Positions 1 through 6,905 of a stretch of 40,298 nucleotides of DNA are shown in pieces; positions within the stretch are counted from its first letter, which is position 1; every line of letters begins with the position of its first letter. Position numbers and translations under genes: made by a program. Where the stretch lies: the NCBI GenBank assembly GCA_903926605.1, contig CAIYJV010000212.1, positions 1 to 40,298 on the forward strand, in the 5' to 3' direction. The stretch is from an uncultured Bacteroidota bacterium. GTDB taxonomy: Bacteria; Bacteroidota; Bacteroidia; Chitinophagales; Chitinophagaceae. The notes under the pieces are model-generated. The model worked only from the letters and a program-made list of their open reading frames with translations. It was not told the origin of the DNA and did no database searches.

Positions 1-1
1 A

Positions 2-580
2 CATATTTCTCCCGACTCGGTGATCAATACCATCAGCCCCGACAAGGACGTAGATGGTTTCCACCCTATCTCGCAGGGCAAAATGCTGCTTGGTCAGCCT
101 TCGTTCCTGCCGGCAACGCCCTATGGTATTCTGCTGATGCTGGACTATTACAACCTCGACGTAGCAGGCAAACATTGCGTGGTGATAGGCCGCAGCAATA
201 TCGTGGGTACACCCATGACGGTATTGCTGAGCCGCAATGCCAAACCCGGCAACGCCACTGTGACGCTTACTCATTCGCGTACCACCAATCTGAAAGAAAT
301 TGTGCTGCAGGCAGACGTGATCGTGGCAGCAATAGGCAAACCGTTTTTCGTGACCGCCGACATGGTGAAACCCGGCGCTATCGTGATAGACGTAGGTATA
401 AACCGCATAGACGATGCTACCAAAAAAAGCGGTTCGCGCCTGGTGGGCGATGTGGACTTCGACAACGTGGCTCCGCTGTGCAGCTACATCACACCGGTTC
501 CCAAAGGCGTTGGTCCGATGACGATTGTAGGCCTGATGAAAAATACAATTGATTCGGTACGGAATAAGATGAAAAAATAG
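2..580 (+). CDS. folD: Bifunctional methylenetetrahydrofolate dehydrogenase/cyclohydrolase FolD, C-terminal part
   Basis: FolD interconverts 5,10-methylene-, methenyl- and 10-formyl-tetrahydrofolate in the cytoplasm, supplying one-carbon units for purines and fMet. The gene enters from the left edge: the frame is open from base 2, so about 190 C-terminal residues of a protein usually 280-300 long are present and the real start lies upstream. Visible family marks are PDKDVDGFHP, the NADP-site segment GRSNIVGTPM, and the C-terminal signature PKGVGPMT. A GTG at 20 is not the start, because conserved sequence (HISPDSV) precedes it. The stop is followed by a clear hairpin terminator, so folD is the last gene of its transcript. 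I am confident of the identity. Confidence 0.95.
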   Translation, partial: HISPDSVINTISPDKDVDGFHPISQGKMLLGQPSFLPATPYGILLMLDYYNLDVAGKHCVVIGRSNIVGTPMTVLLSRNAKPGNATVTLTHSRTTNLKEIVLQADVIVAAIGKPFFVTADMVKPGAIVIDVGINRIDDATKKSGSRLVGDVDFDNVAPLCSYITPVPKGVGPMTIVGLMKNTIDSVRNKMKK

Positions 581-613
581 TTATTCAAGTTTGTGTTTTT
601 TTTGGTTCAAATG

Positions 614-645
614 GTTGGTCTCCTTTATGGGGACCAACTCTTTTT
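614..645 (+). terminator. Rho-independent terminator after folD
   Basis: A 10-bp stem (614-623 pairing with 629-638, one T-G wobble at 621/631) with the 5-nt loop TTTAT is followed by TCTTTTT. It lies 34 bases after the folD stop and 76 bases before queE, so it separates the two transcripts. Confidence 0.85.
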
Positions 646-720
646 AACCTATTCCCTGTTTGTAAACCGAATATTCGGATATTTGCCCGAAACAAGCAGT
701 ATTTCAGTTTTTTTCACCAC

Positions 721-1338
721 ATGACACAGCAAATACAGGCATACAGTTATCCTGTAATGGAGCATTTTTATACACTGCAGGGCGAAGGCGCCCATGCAGG
801 CAGGGCTGCCTACTTTGTGCGCCTGGGCGGATGCGACGTAGGCTGTGTGTGGTGCGACGTAAAGGAGAGTTGGGATGCCGCTGCACACCCGCTGGCAACC
901 ACCACCGAAATAGAGGGATGGATACGGCATACGAACGCCCCCCTAGCCGTAATAACCGGCGGCGAACCGGCCATGCACGACCTGCGCCCGCTATGCGCAA
1001 CGCTCGCAAAGGCCGGAATAGCCCGGCATATAGAGACTTCGGGCGCTCACGAGTTAAGAGGTGAATTTGATTGGATCACCGTTTCTCCTAAAAAATTCAA
1101 GGCCCCGCTCCCTGCCTCCATTGCTCAGGCCGACGAACTGAAAGTAGTGGTTTTCAACCAGTCGGACTTCGCCTGGGCAGAAATGCACGCAACAGGTGTA
1201 AAACCCGGCTGTAAACTGTATCTGCAACCCGAATGGAGCAAAAAAGATAAAATAACACCGTTTATTGTAGATTACATTAAGCAAAATCCACAATGGCAAT
1301 TATCTTTGCAAACACATAAATACATAAATATTTTATAA
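721..1338 (+). CDS. queE: 7-carboxy-7-deazaguanine synthase QueE
   Basis: QueE is the radical-SAM enzyme that contracts 6-carboxy-tetrahydropterin to 7-carboxy-7-deazaguanine, an early step of queuosine tRNA modification. The 205-residue protein has the compact QueE length. It carries the substrate-binding N-terminus FYTLQGEG (17-24), the 4Fe-4S cysteines as CX3CX2C at C38, C42 and C45 (GCDVGCVWCD), and the SAM-binding TGGEP around residue 80. The ATG at 721 is chosen because the conserved N-terminus starts within 20 residues of it. The stop lies only 3 bases before uppP, so the two are probably cotranscribed. queA, a later gene of the same pathway, lies 30 kb away at 31277. No typical -7 box was seen between the folD terminator and the start. 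Confidence 0.93.
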   Translation: MTQQIQAYSYPVMEHFYTLQGEGAHAGRAAYFVRLGGCDVGCVWCDVKESWDAAAHPLATTTEIEGWIRHTNAPLAVITGGEPAMHDLRPLCATLAKAGIARHIETSGAHELRGEFDWITVSPKKFKAPLPASIAQADELKVVVFNQSDFAWAEMHATGVKPGCKLYLQPEWSKKDKITPFIVDYIKQNPQWQLSLQTHKYINIL

Positions 1339-1341
1339 ACT

Positions 1342-2190
1342 ATGACTTGGTTTCAAACAATTTTGTTGGGGATAGTAGAAGGGATTACTGAGTTTCTACC
1401 CATTTCGTCTACCGGGCACATGATCATCGCCAGCTCGCTGATGGGCATTAGCGATGAATCTTTTACCAAGTTGTTTGAGGTCTGTATTCAGTTTGGCGCC
1501 ATTCTTTCGGTGGTGGTCCTCTATTGGCGAAAATTCTTTGACTTTACCAAGCTGCAATTCTATGTAAAGCTGGCTGTGGCCTTTATACCGGCGGCTATTT
1601 TCGGTGCGCTTCTTTCTAAAAAAATAGATACCCTGCTCGAGAGTCCGCTCACCGTGGGCATCAGCTTTCTGGTAGGTGGTATTGTACTGCTGTTCATAGA
1701 CAAGTTGTTTGAATACACCGAAATCGAAGACATTAAAGACGTGAGCTACGGCAAAGCCCTTATTATTGGTTGTTTTCAGGTCATCGCCATGATACCCGGT
1801 GTATCGCGCAGCGCCGCCACCATCGTGGGTGGTCTGCAGCAAAACCTTACCCGCAAGCACGCAGCCGAATTTTCTTTCTTCCTGGCCGTTCCTACAATGG
1901 CTGCGGCCACGCTTAAGAAACTCTGGGACTATAACAAAGAAGGCTTTACGCTGAGCGACACCCAGGTACCCATGTTGCTTGCAGGAAATGTAATCGCATT
2001 TATCGTGGCGCTCATCGCGATACGCACATTTCTCACGTATGTGCAGAAACACTCATTCAGGGCTTTTGGCGCGTATCGCATTGTAGCCGGCATTGCTGTT
2101 ATAGCACTGATCCAGATAGGGGTGATCAAAAAATCAGAACATCCGGTGGAGCAGACAAAACCTGCACCCACTATTTCTATCATGAAATAA
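1342..2190 (+). CDS. uppP: Undecaprenyl-diphosphatase UppP (BacA)
   Basis: UppP is an integral membrane phosphatase that recycles undecaprenyl diphosphate to the monophosphate lipid carrier used in peptidoglycan and O-antigen assembly. The family often confers bacitracin tolerance. The 282 residues show both signature regions: [15 protein letters not shown] at 13-27, and PGVSRSAAT at 152-160 with the conserved arginine. Several hydrophobic segments span the remainder, and the length is typical. It begins 3 bases after queE, which suggests an operon. The C-terminus after the last membrane segment (about 265-282) is a short polar tail. Identity is secure from the motifs. Confidence 0.95.
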   Translation: MTWFQTILLGIVEGITEFLPISSTGHMIIASSLMGISDESFTKLFEVCIQFGAILSVVVLYWRKFFDFTKLQFYVKLAVAFIPAAIFGALLSKKIDTLLESPLTVGISFLVGGIVLLFIDKLFEYTEIEDIKDVSYGKALIIGCFQVIAMIPGVSRSAATIVGGLQQNLTRKHAAEFSFFLAVPTMAAATLKKLWDYNKEGFTLSDTQVPMLLAGNVIAFIVALIAIRTFLTYVQKHSFRAFGAYRIVAGIAVIALIQIGVIKKSEHPVEQTKPAPTISIMK

Positions 2191-2325
2191 TTTTAATGCA
2201 CTTCCCTATCTCCGGGCTGCTACCCGAAGATGGAATTTTCTTGTAAACCTCACCGCTCACGGAAGGGTTTTTTTACGGGCTGTCGTTTATTCCCTAAATT
2301 GCTTAAAAAATCCCTTCGGCTGCCC

Positions 2326-4923
2326 ATGCGAACTGTATCAACAATACTGCTGTTTCTGCTTTATAGTGGCGGCAGCGTGTTGACAGCCCAAACCGCCGAC
2401 ACTGCTGACAAAAAAAACATTTCAACAGCGCATCCCGCAACAACGACTGCTGCCGCACCCGATTCTATCCCTGCCATTCCCCAAAAAACCCTGACAGGCT
2501 ACCACATTCATGGCAAAATATTTGATGCCGCAACAAGCGAGGGACTGCCTTTCGCCACCGTCTTGTTTCTGCACTCAGCAAAGGGTACCACTACCGATCT
2601 GGACGGAAATTTTTCTTACCAGCCAGACGCTTTGCCTGGAGATACGCTCAAAATTCAGGCATTGGGGTACGAACCTGTATTCCGCTTGCTGAACAGGTCT
2701 CAGCACGACTTCAACCTCCATATCGAAATGAAACGGGCCGCCGCAAGTCTGTCTGAATTCACCATACACGCCAAAGGCGTAGACCCAGCGTTGCTGCTGT
2801 TGAAACGAATTATCGAACACAAACCACAAAACAACCCCGATCGCACCCACAACTACACCTACCAAGCCTATAACAGGCTGGAGGTTGACATGAAAAACGT
2901 AGCGGTTCACCATGCTAAAAAAACCCCGATACTGAAAAACTACCAGTTCGCTTTCAACAACATGGACTCTACGTCTGAAGAAGCCCCCTTCCTGCCGCTA
3001 TACCTTACAGAGAGCATTTCTGACTATTACTTCAGGCGCTCACCCCGAAAAGAGCGGGAGGTAATTAAGGCCAGCCTTTCCAAGGGGGTGAACAACAAGG
3101 AAGTTTCCCGGTACCTGGGTACTGCCTATCTGAACGTAAACATCTACAACAACGGCATTCCTGTACTGGACAAGAAGTTCGTGAGCCCGATCAGCAATGA
3201 GGGACCACTTTTTTACAAGTATGCTATAAAGGATACCGAACAGGCGTTCGGACACAACATCATTTTGGTGCAATTCAAACCGAAAAGAGACGGCGAATTG
3301 TGCTTCACCGGAGATTTTTGGGTGGTAGACAGTGTCTATGCCATAGAGCGTATCTCGATGGAAGTACCCAAGACGGTGAACCTGAACTGGACCGACAAGG
3401 TGAGTCTGTATCAGGAATTCGCTCCTGTAGATTCTTTCTGGTTTTGTGTGAAAGACAAATTTGTGGCGGCTGTCTCCCCCTACGGATCAAAAAAAATACC
3501 GGGATTCATAGCCCGTAAAACCGCTACCTACCACCACATTAATATTGACGAACCGTCGACCGACAGCATATTGGAAAATCCCGACTGGAAAGAGTCGGTC
3601 ATTATTCCCGATTCCGCAGCTTTCAAGACTGAATCCTGGTGGACTGTAAACAGGCCTGACACCCTGACCACTACGGAGAAAGCCATACACAAAATGGTAG
3701 ACACCGTACTGGCCATGCCGCTTACGCAGCACTACATAAGTCTGTTCACGTTCCTGGCGTCGGGTGTGAAGGATTTCGGACCCATAGAACTGGGCCCTTA
3801 CTGGTATGTGTACAGTAACAACCCGGTGGAGGGCAACCGCTTCAGGTTCTCCTGTGCCACACCGCGAACACTAAAAGACTTGCATCTTGCTGGTTTTGTA
3901 GCTTATGGGCTCAGAGACAAAGAATTGAAATGGGGCTTTGAGGAAAAATGGATCATTGCCCGCAATCCCTGGATGTACCTGTACAGCTACTTCAGCCACG
4001 ACGTAGGTCAGGGAATAGACAACTTCGACCATGTAAGAACCGACAACATCCTGAGTAGCATCATACGCAAGCCGGGCATACAATGGAAACAGGCATTTGT
4101 GGACAACCGCAGGGTAGAGTTTTACAAAATGTTTTTCAACGGTATCAGCAGCGCGATCATACTACAGAACAGGGTATTTACGCCATACTATCCCCTACCA
4201 TACAATATGTTCGTAGACGAACGCGGCAACCCTTCCAGCCAGGTGACCAACAGCCAGGTAGGGCTGGAATTCCGCTATGCATACAAAGAGAAATACCTGA
4301 ATGGTAAATATAAGCGAGTGAATGCAGGCACTAAATACCCGGTTTTTGATTTTATTTATTCCGCGGGCTTTAAGAATGTTCTGAATGGTGCATACCAATA
4401 CCACAAACTGAATTTTTCTGTAAAGGAAAGCATCAACGTGCCTCCCTTCGGGCATATCAGCTACAACCTCTATGGCGGTGTCTATTCCGGCAAACTGCCC
4501 TATCCGCTACTGGAAGTGCATCCCGGAAATGAGTTTTTGTACTACGACCGCAATGCGTTTGAAATGATGAATTCCTATGAATTTCTGAGCGACCGATTTC
4601 TTGCCCTCAACTTCGAGCACGAACTTGGAGGTGGCGTGTTCAACCATATTCCAATGCTGAAGAAGTTGAAATTGCGCCAGTTCTGGACCGTGAAGGGAAT
4701 TGTAGGGGCTCTTTCGGAAGAAAACAAATCGCTGAATCTCAATTCCGGATTCCCATTCCGGAATCTGGAAGGAAACCCCTATCTGGAAATCGGCACCGGC
4801 GTATCCAATATCCTCCAGATTTTTCGCCTGGACTTTGTTTGGCGCGTGGCCCCAAAACCGCTGGATGGTGAGTCTATCGAGAAACACTTCGGTATTTTCG
4901 GGAGCGCGCAGTTCGAGTTTTAG
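2326..4923 (+). CDS. DUF5686 and carboxypeptidase-like regulatory domain outer-membrane protein
   Basis: This large exported protein (865 residues from the chosen start) is typical of Bacteroidota, and its function is not established. The ATG at 2326 is preferred over an upstream in-frame start at 2230 because it puts a signal peptide (MRTVSTILLFLLYSGG, ending near AQT) at the N-terminus. An Ig-like CarboxypepD_reg domain follows at about 58-140 (HGKIFDAATSEGLPFATV, then DLDGNF). The DUF5686 hallmark DPALLLLKRIIEHK starts near residue 154. The C-terminal half is rich in alternating aromatic strands and ends in FGSAQFEF, a terminal aromatic typical of outer-membrane beta barrels. By analogy it sits in the outer membrane. 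It lies 135 bases after uppP and could be read through from it. Family call is good, role unknown. Confidence 0.85.
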   Translation: MRTVSTILLFLLYSGGSVLTAQTADTADKKNISTAHPATTTAAAPDSIPAIPQKTLTGYHIHGKIFDAATSEGLPFATVLFLHSAKGTTTDLDGNFSYQPDALPGDTLKIQALGYEPVFRLLNRSQHDFNLHIEMKRAAASLSEFTIHAKGVDPALLLLKRIIEHKPQNNPDRTHNYTYQAYNRLEVDMKNVAVHHAKKTPILKNYQFAFNNMDSTSEEAPFLPLYLTESISDYYFRRSPRKEREVIKASLSKGVNNKEVSRYLGTAYLNVNIYNNGIPVLDKKFVSPISNEGPLFYKYAIKDTEQAFGHNIILVQFKPKRDGELCFTGDFWVVDSVYAIERISMEVPKTVNLNWTDKVSLYQEFAPVDSFWFCVKDKFVAAVSPYGSKKIPGFIARKTATYHHINIDEPSTDSILENPDWKESVIIPDSAAFKTESWWTVNRPDTLTTTEKAIHKMVDTVLAMPLTQHYISLFTFLASGVKDFGPIELGPYWYVYSNNPVEGNRFRFSCATPRTLKDLHLAGFVAYGLRDKELKWGFEEKWIIARNPWMYLYSYFSHDVGQGIDNFDHVRTDNILSSIIRKPGIQWKQAFVDNRRVEFYKMFFNGISSAIILQNRVFTPYYPLPYNMFVDERGNPSSQVTNSQVGLEFRYAYKEKYLNGKYKRVNAGTKYPVFDFIYSAGFKNVLNGAYQYHKLNFSVKESINVPPFGHISYNLYGGVYSGKLPYPLLEVHPGNEFLYYDRNAFEMMNSYEFLSDRFLALNFEHELGGGVFNHIPMLKKLKLRQFWTVKGIVGALSEENKSLNLNSGFPFRNLEGNPYLEIGTGVSNILQIFRLDFVWRVAPKPLDGESIEKHFGIFGSAQFEF

Positions 4924-5379
4924 TAACCTTCCGGAGATTGGTCCAAAGCAATCGGGAGCGTCTGACGGCCAAAACCACCTTGCGTAAGACATGGCCGTGT
5001 TGCGGACAATTCAGGAGCGCGCATTGATAGAATCGATCCTATAAATTTGTTTTCGGGCTTGTGGGGTCAGAAATAAAACATTTTTTGTTTGATTTGCCCA
5101 TTTTTTGTGTTTTCATATACGTAAGTGATTGATGGCGTGTTATATGATTTAAATTTCTAGGTAACAAAGTGGGCTTCTAGGTTACATTTACAGGAAAATT
5201 AAATTTATATATTATTGATTGTCAATTGAGGTTGGGTAACAAATGTTACATCAAACGGAAAAAAGCCTGGGCGAAATGTTGTGATAATTCGATCGGGAGC
5301 CTAGCAAAAAACAGGGTCCTGTTGCAAAATCGCAGAAAAAGAGGGCCGGTATTATTTCAAGGTGCCTGATTTTCCTAAA
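4924..5379. other. AT-rich convergent intergenic region with GTAACA repeats
   Basis: This 456-bp gap lies between the 3' ends of two convergent genes and holds no convincing gene. It contains tandem near-identical units TTCTAGGTAACA (5155-5166) and TTCTAGGTTACA (5175-5186), 20 bp apart start to start. A perfect 14-bp dyad GTAACA-AA-TGTTAC follows at 5236-5249. A second dyad, AACAGG-GT-CCTGTT, is at 5310-5323. No poly-T hairpin terminator is evident for either gene. The repeats look like protein-binding sites or remnants of a mobile element. Confidence 0.5.
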
Positions 5380-5877
5380 TCAAAGAAGTTCCTGGTGACC
5401 GGGACGGAAGCCCGGCATTTTCTGGCGTATGTTTTTTTCATGATCCAGGAAATTTTCTATGTATTTGTCGGCGAGTTTTGAGAGCAAATCACCGGCGTGT
5501 CTGTCTACAGTGTCGAGGTAGAAAAGAAATGCTGCCAATACATCGACGGTGGGGCCAGCAGAAATCCGTGAACGTAACTCATTGATGCTCTTTATGACCA
5601 TGTTCCTGACACGGGCCTCCTCATAGGAAGGATAGCGCTCTCCTTCAGGCCGGGCAGCAATACGTTCTGTAATGGCAGACAACTCGTCTTCGAAACTGAC
5701 GAGTAACCCCATCGGGGTCTGGTTGTAGCGTAGCCTTATTTGTTCCCATTCGCCGGATTTCACCCACTCCGACACAGTTTTGCGCGAAACACCGACCAAC
5801 CGGGAAACGCCAGCCTGCGAAAGACCCGCAGTGACATAGAGTTCGTGGGCTTTGTCTTTTTTAGTATCTACTATCAT
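5380..5877 (-). CDS. Orphan HTH protein resembling phage terminase small subunit / DUF1804
   Basis: This is a 165-residue protein of uncertain function. Residues about 12-45 form a helix-turn-helix (LYVTAGLSQAGVSRLVG, then SRKTVSEWVKSGEW) of the kind found at the N-terminus of phage terminase small subunits and Mu-like phage DUF1804 proteins. The remainder is helical and charged, without a recognised catalytic motif. The ATG at 5877 is chosen because it sits directly before the conserved HTH. An upstream in-frame start at 6018 would add a low-complexity extension. No terminase large subunit, portal or integrase gene is nearby, so it is an orphan. It lies 3' of the toxin-antitoxin pair on the same strand, 281 bases away. 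It may be a phage remnant or a domesticated DNA-binding protein. Confidence 0.6.
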   Translation of the reverse strand: MIVDTKKDKAHELYVTAGLSQAGVSRLVGVSRKTVSEWVKSGEWEQIRLRYNQTPMGLLVSFEDELSAITERIAARPEGERYPSYEEARVRNMVIKSINELRSRISAGPTVDVLAAFLFYLDTVDRHAGDLLSKLADKYIENFLDHEKNIRQKMPGFRPGHQELL

Positions 5878-6158
5878 ACCTGAAAATTCAGCCAATTGCG
5901 GGCCGAACGGGTGTAAAGTTCGGACGGGATATGGGGGTGAGAAAAAAGCTATTTCGCCGTTATGCAGCGCGTGATAAATGACTATACGCATTTTGCAACT
6001 TGACGAAAAAAGAGACAAAAAGGCGGGATGGGAGAAAGAGAGCGTCTTTCGGCCCCTCCCTGGCAGGATATGGCGGTTGAAATTCGCACTCTATGCCCTC
6101 CTCCCGGTTGGCAAGGGGTGAATTCCCATCGGGGTTAGACTTCATACACAAATTTGCG

Positions 6159-6425
6159 CTAAGGAAAAATTTTATAGATGTCCTTACGATTAGCGATCGT
6201 AATAAAAACCAAGGTATCTCCAATCAACTCCAGTCCGATTCGGTAATCGCCGATCCGGAGTCGATAAAATGTTTTAAATCCTTCAAGTTTTTTTAGATGA
6301 GGAATGTGATGAATATCGTTAACATCTTCAACAAGCATAATAGCCTGCCGTACTTTTTCTAGCACATTTCTGTCCTTTATTTTTATCAGCCGTTTATGAA
6401 AACTGCTGTCAAATGACACATTCAT
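6159..6425 (-). CDS. RelE/ParE-family toxin
   Basis: An 88-residue basic protein with the RelE/ParE fold pattern: an N-terminal helix hairpin (FHKRLIKIKDRNVLEKVRQA), then strands ending in LEGFKTFYRLRIGDYRIGLEL and LVFITIANRKDIYKIFP. Members of the family are mRNA interferases or gyrase poisons, and the mode cannot be told from this sequence. The start codon overlaps the stop of the upstream antitoxin (TGATG, 6423-6427), so translation is coupled, as is usual for type II toxin-antitoxin modules. It is the downstream gene of the pair. The call rests on fold-like motifs, length and context. Confidence 0.88.
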   Translation of the reverse strand: MNVSFDSSFHKRLIKIKDRNVLEKVRQAIMLVEDVNDIHHIPHLKKLEGFKTFYRLRIGDYRIGLELIGDTLVFITIANRKDIYKIFP

Positions 6426-6622
6426 CAGGAATCCAGATGTTTGAAAATTGCGGTACGGCTCACCGTTTTTCCGGTTTTTTCTTTTTTCATCAACAATCCC
6501 AGATGCAGGTCTTCTACCTGTTCAGTCGAGAGTTTGCTAACTTCTTCTCCTAACTGTTCTGCAAGCAATGTAAGCAACCTAAGATTTTTTGAGTTGCTGC
6601 TTTTTATGACAATCGCACCCAT
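6425..6622 (-). CDS. Type II antitoxin, cognate of the RelE/ParE toxin
   Basis: A 65-residue protein encoded immediately upstream of the toxin and sharing one base with it. It begins with a strand (AIVIKSSNSKNLRLL) followed by two helices, as in small Bacteroidota antitoxins that precede RelE-like toxins. The C-terminal part (KTVSRTAIFKHLDS) would be the toxin-wrapping segment. I do not recognise a named antitoxin family from the sequence alone, so the role is inferred mainly from position and overlap. The promoter box and a palindrome lie directly upstream, consistent with autoregulation by the antitoxin or the complex. Confidence 0.8.
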   Translation of the reverse strand: MGAIVIKSSNSKNLRLLTLLAEQLGEEVSKLSTEQVEDLHLGLLMKKEKTGKTVSRTAIFKHLDS

Positions 6623-6623
6623 A

Positions 6624-6669
6624 AAAACGTTTTACCAAAGTTAACGAAAAAGCCATCAGACTTTATCAA
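6624..6669 (-). promoter_or_regulatory. Promoter and candidate operator of the toxin-antitoxin pair
   Basis: Read on the minus strand, a -33 TTG (6669-6667) and a perfect -7 box TAACTTTG (6643-6636) are separated by 23 bases, matching the Bacteroidota promoter consensus. Between the -7 box and the antitoxin ATG (6622) lies the 10-bp palindrome AAAACGTTTT (6624-6633). It covers the expected transcription start, a good place for an autorepressor. Confidence 0.65.
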
Positions 6670-6853
6670 GCCGATCGCACTTTCCTTGAGAAAAGTGGCC
6701 GTATCTGTGTGGGCTTTGGAGGGCAAAAGAGAAAGAGACAATGTCTTGGTTTTAGGGGCAATGGTAGTGAATAGTCTCCCGGGTCCGGGTTTAGCCAAAA
6801 ATCGCATACCGATATTCAGTATCGGCAAAAGCCTCATATTTTATTCATTTCTA

Positions 6854-6873
6854 CCACGCCCTGAGGGCCGTGG
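6854..6873. repeat. REP-like imperfect hairpin downstream of the OstA-like gene
   Basis: CCACG-CCC-TGA-GGG-C-CGTGG forms an 8-bp GC-rich stem with a single bulged C and a 3-base loop, 33 bases beyond the OstA-like stop. It has no T-run on the minus strand, so it is not a classical terminator. It could protect the mRNA 3' end or be a solitary REP-type palindrome. The surrounding 6623-6905 gap has no convincing gene. Confidence 0.4.
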
Positions 6874-6905
6874 CTAATGACGAATCAGGCTTTTTTTGCA
6901 GGACT

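Noticed and set aside
1396-2052. 218-codon open frame opposite uppP
   Set aside because: Shadow of uppP: its composition is unlike a real protein and it has no motif.
4951-5300. Exact 9-bp direct repeat ATCGGGAGC at 4951-4959 and 5292-5300, like a target-site duplication around a 332-bp insert
   Set aside because: The enclosed ends show no terminal inverted repeats, and a 9-base match within about 400 bp is not rare by chance.
5960-6296. Two short open frames (one per strand) in the gap between the HTH gene and the toxin
   Set aside because: They overlap each other and the neighbouring genes, with no conserved-looking features.
6604-6837. 77-codon minus-strand frame upstream of the antitoxin
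   Set aside because: It overlaps the promoter, palindrome and antitoxin start, and its sequence looks like translated non-coding DNA.
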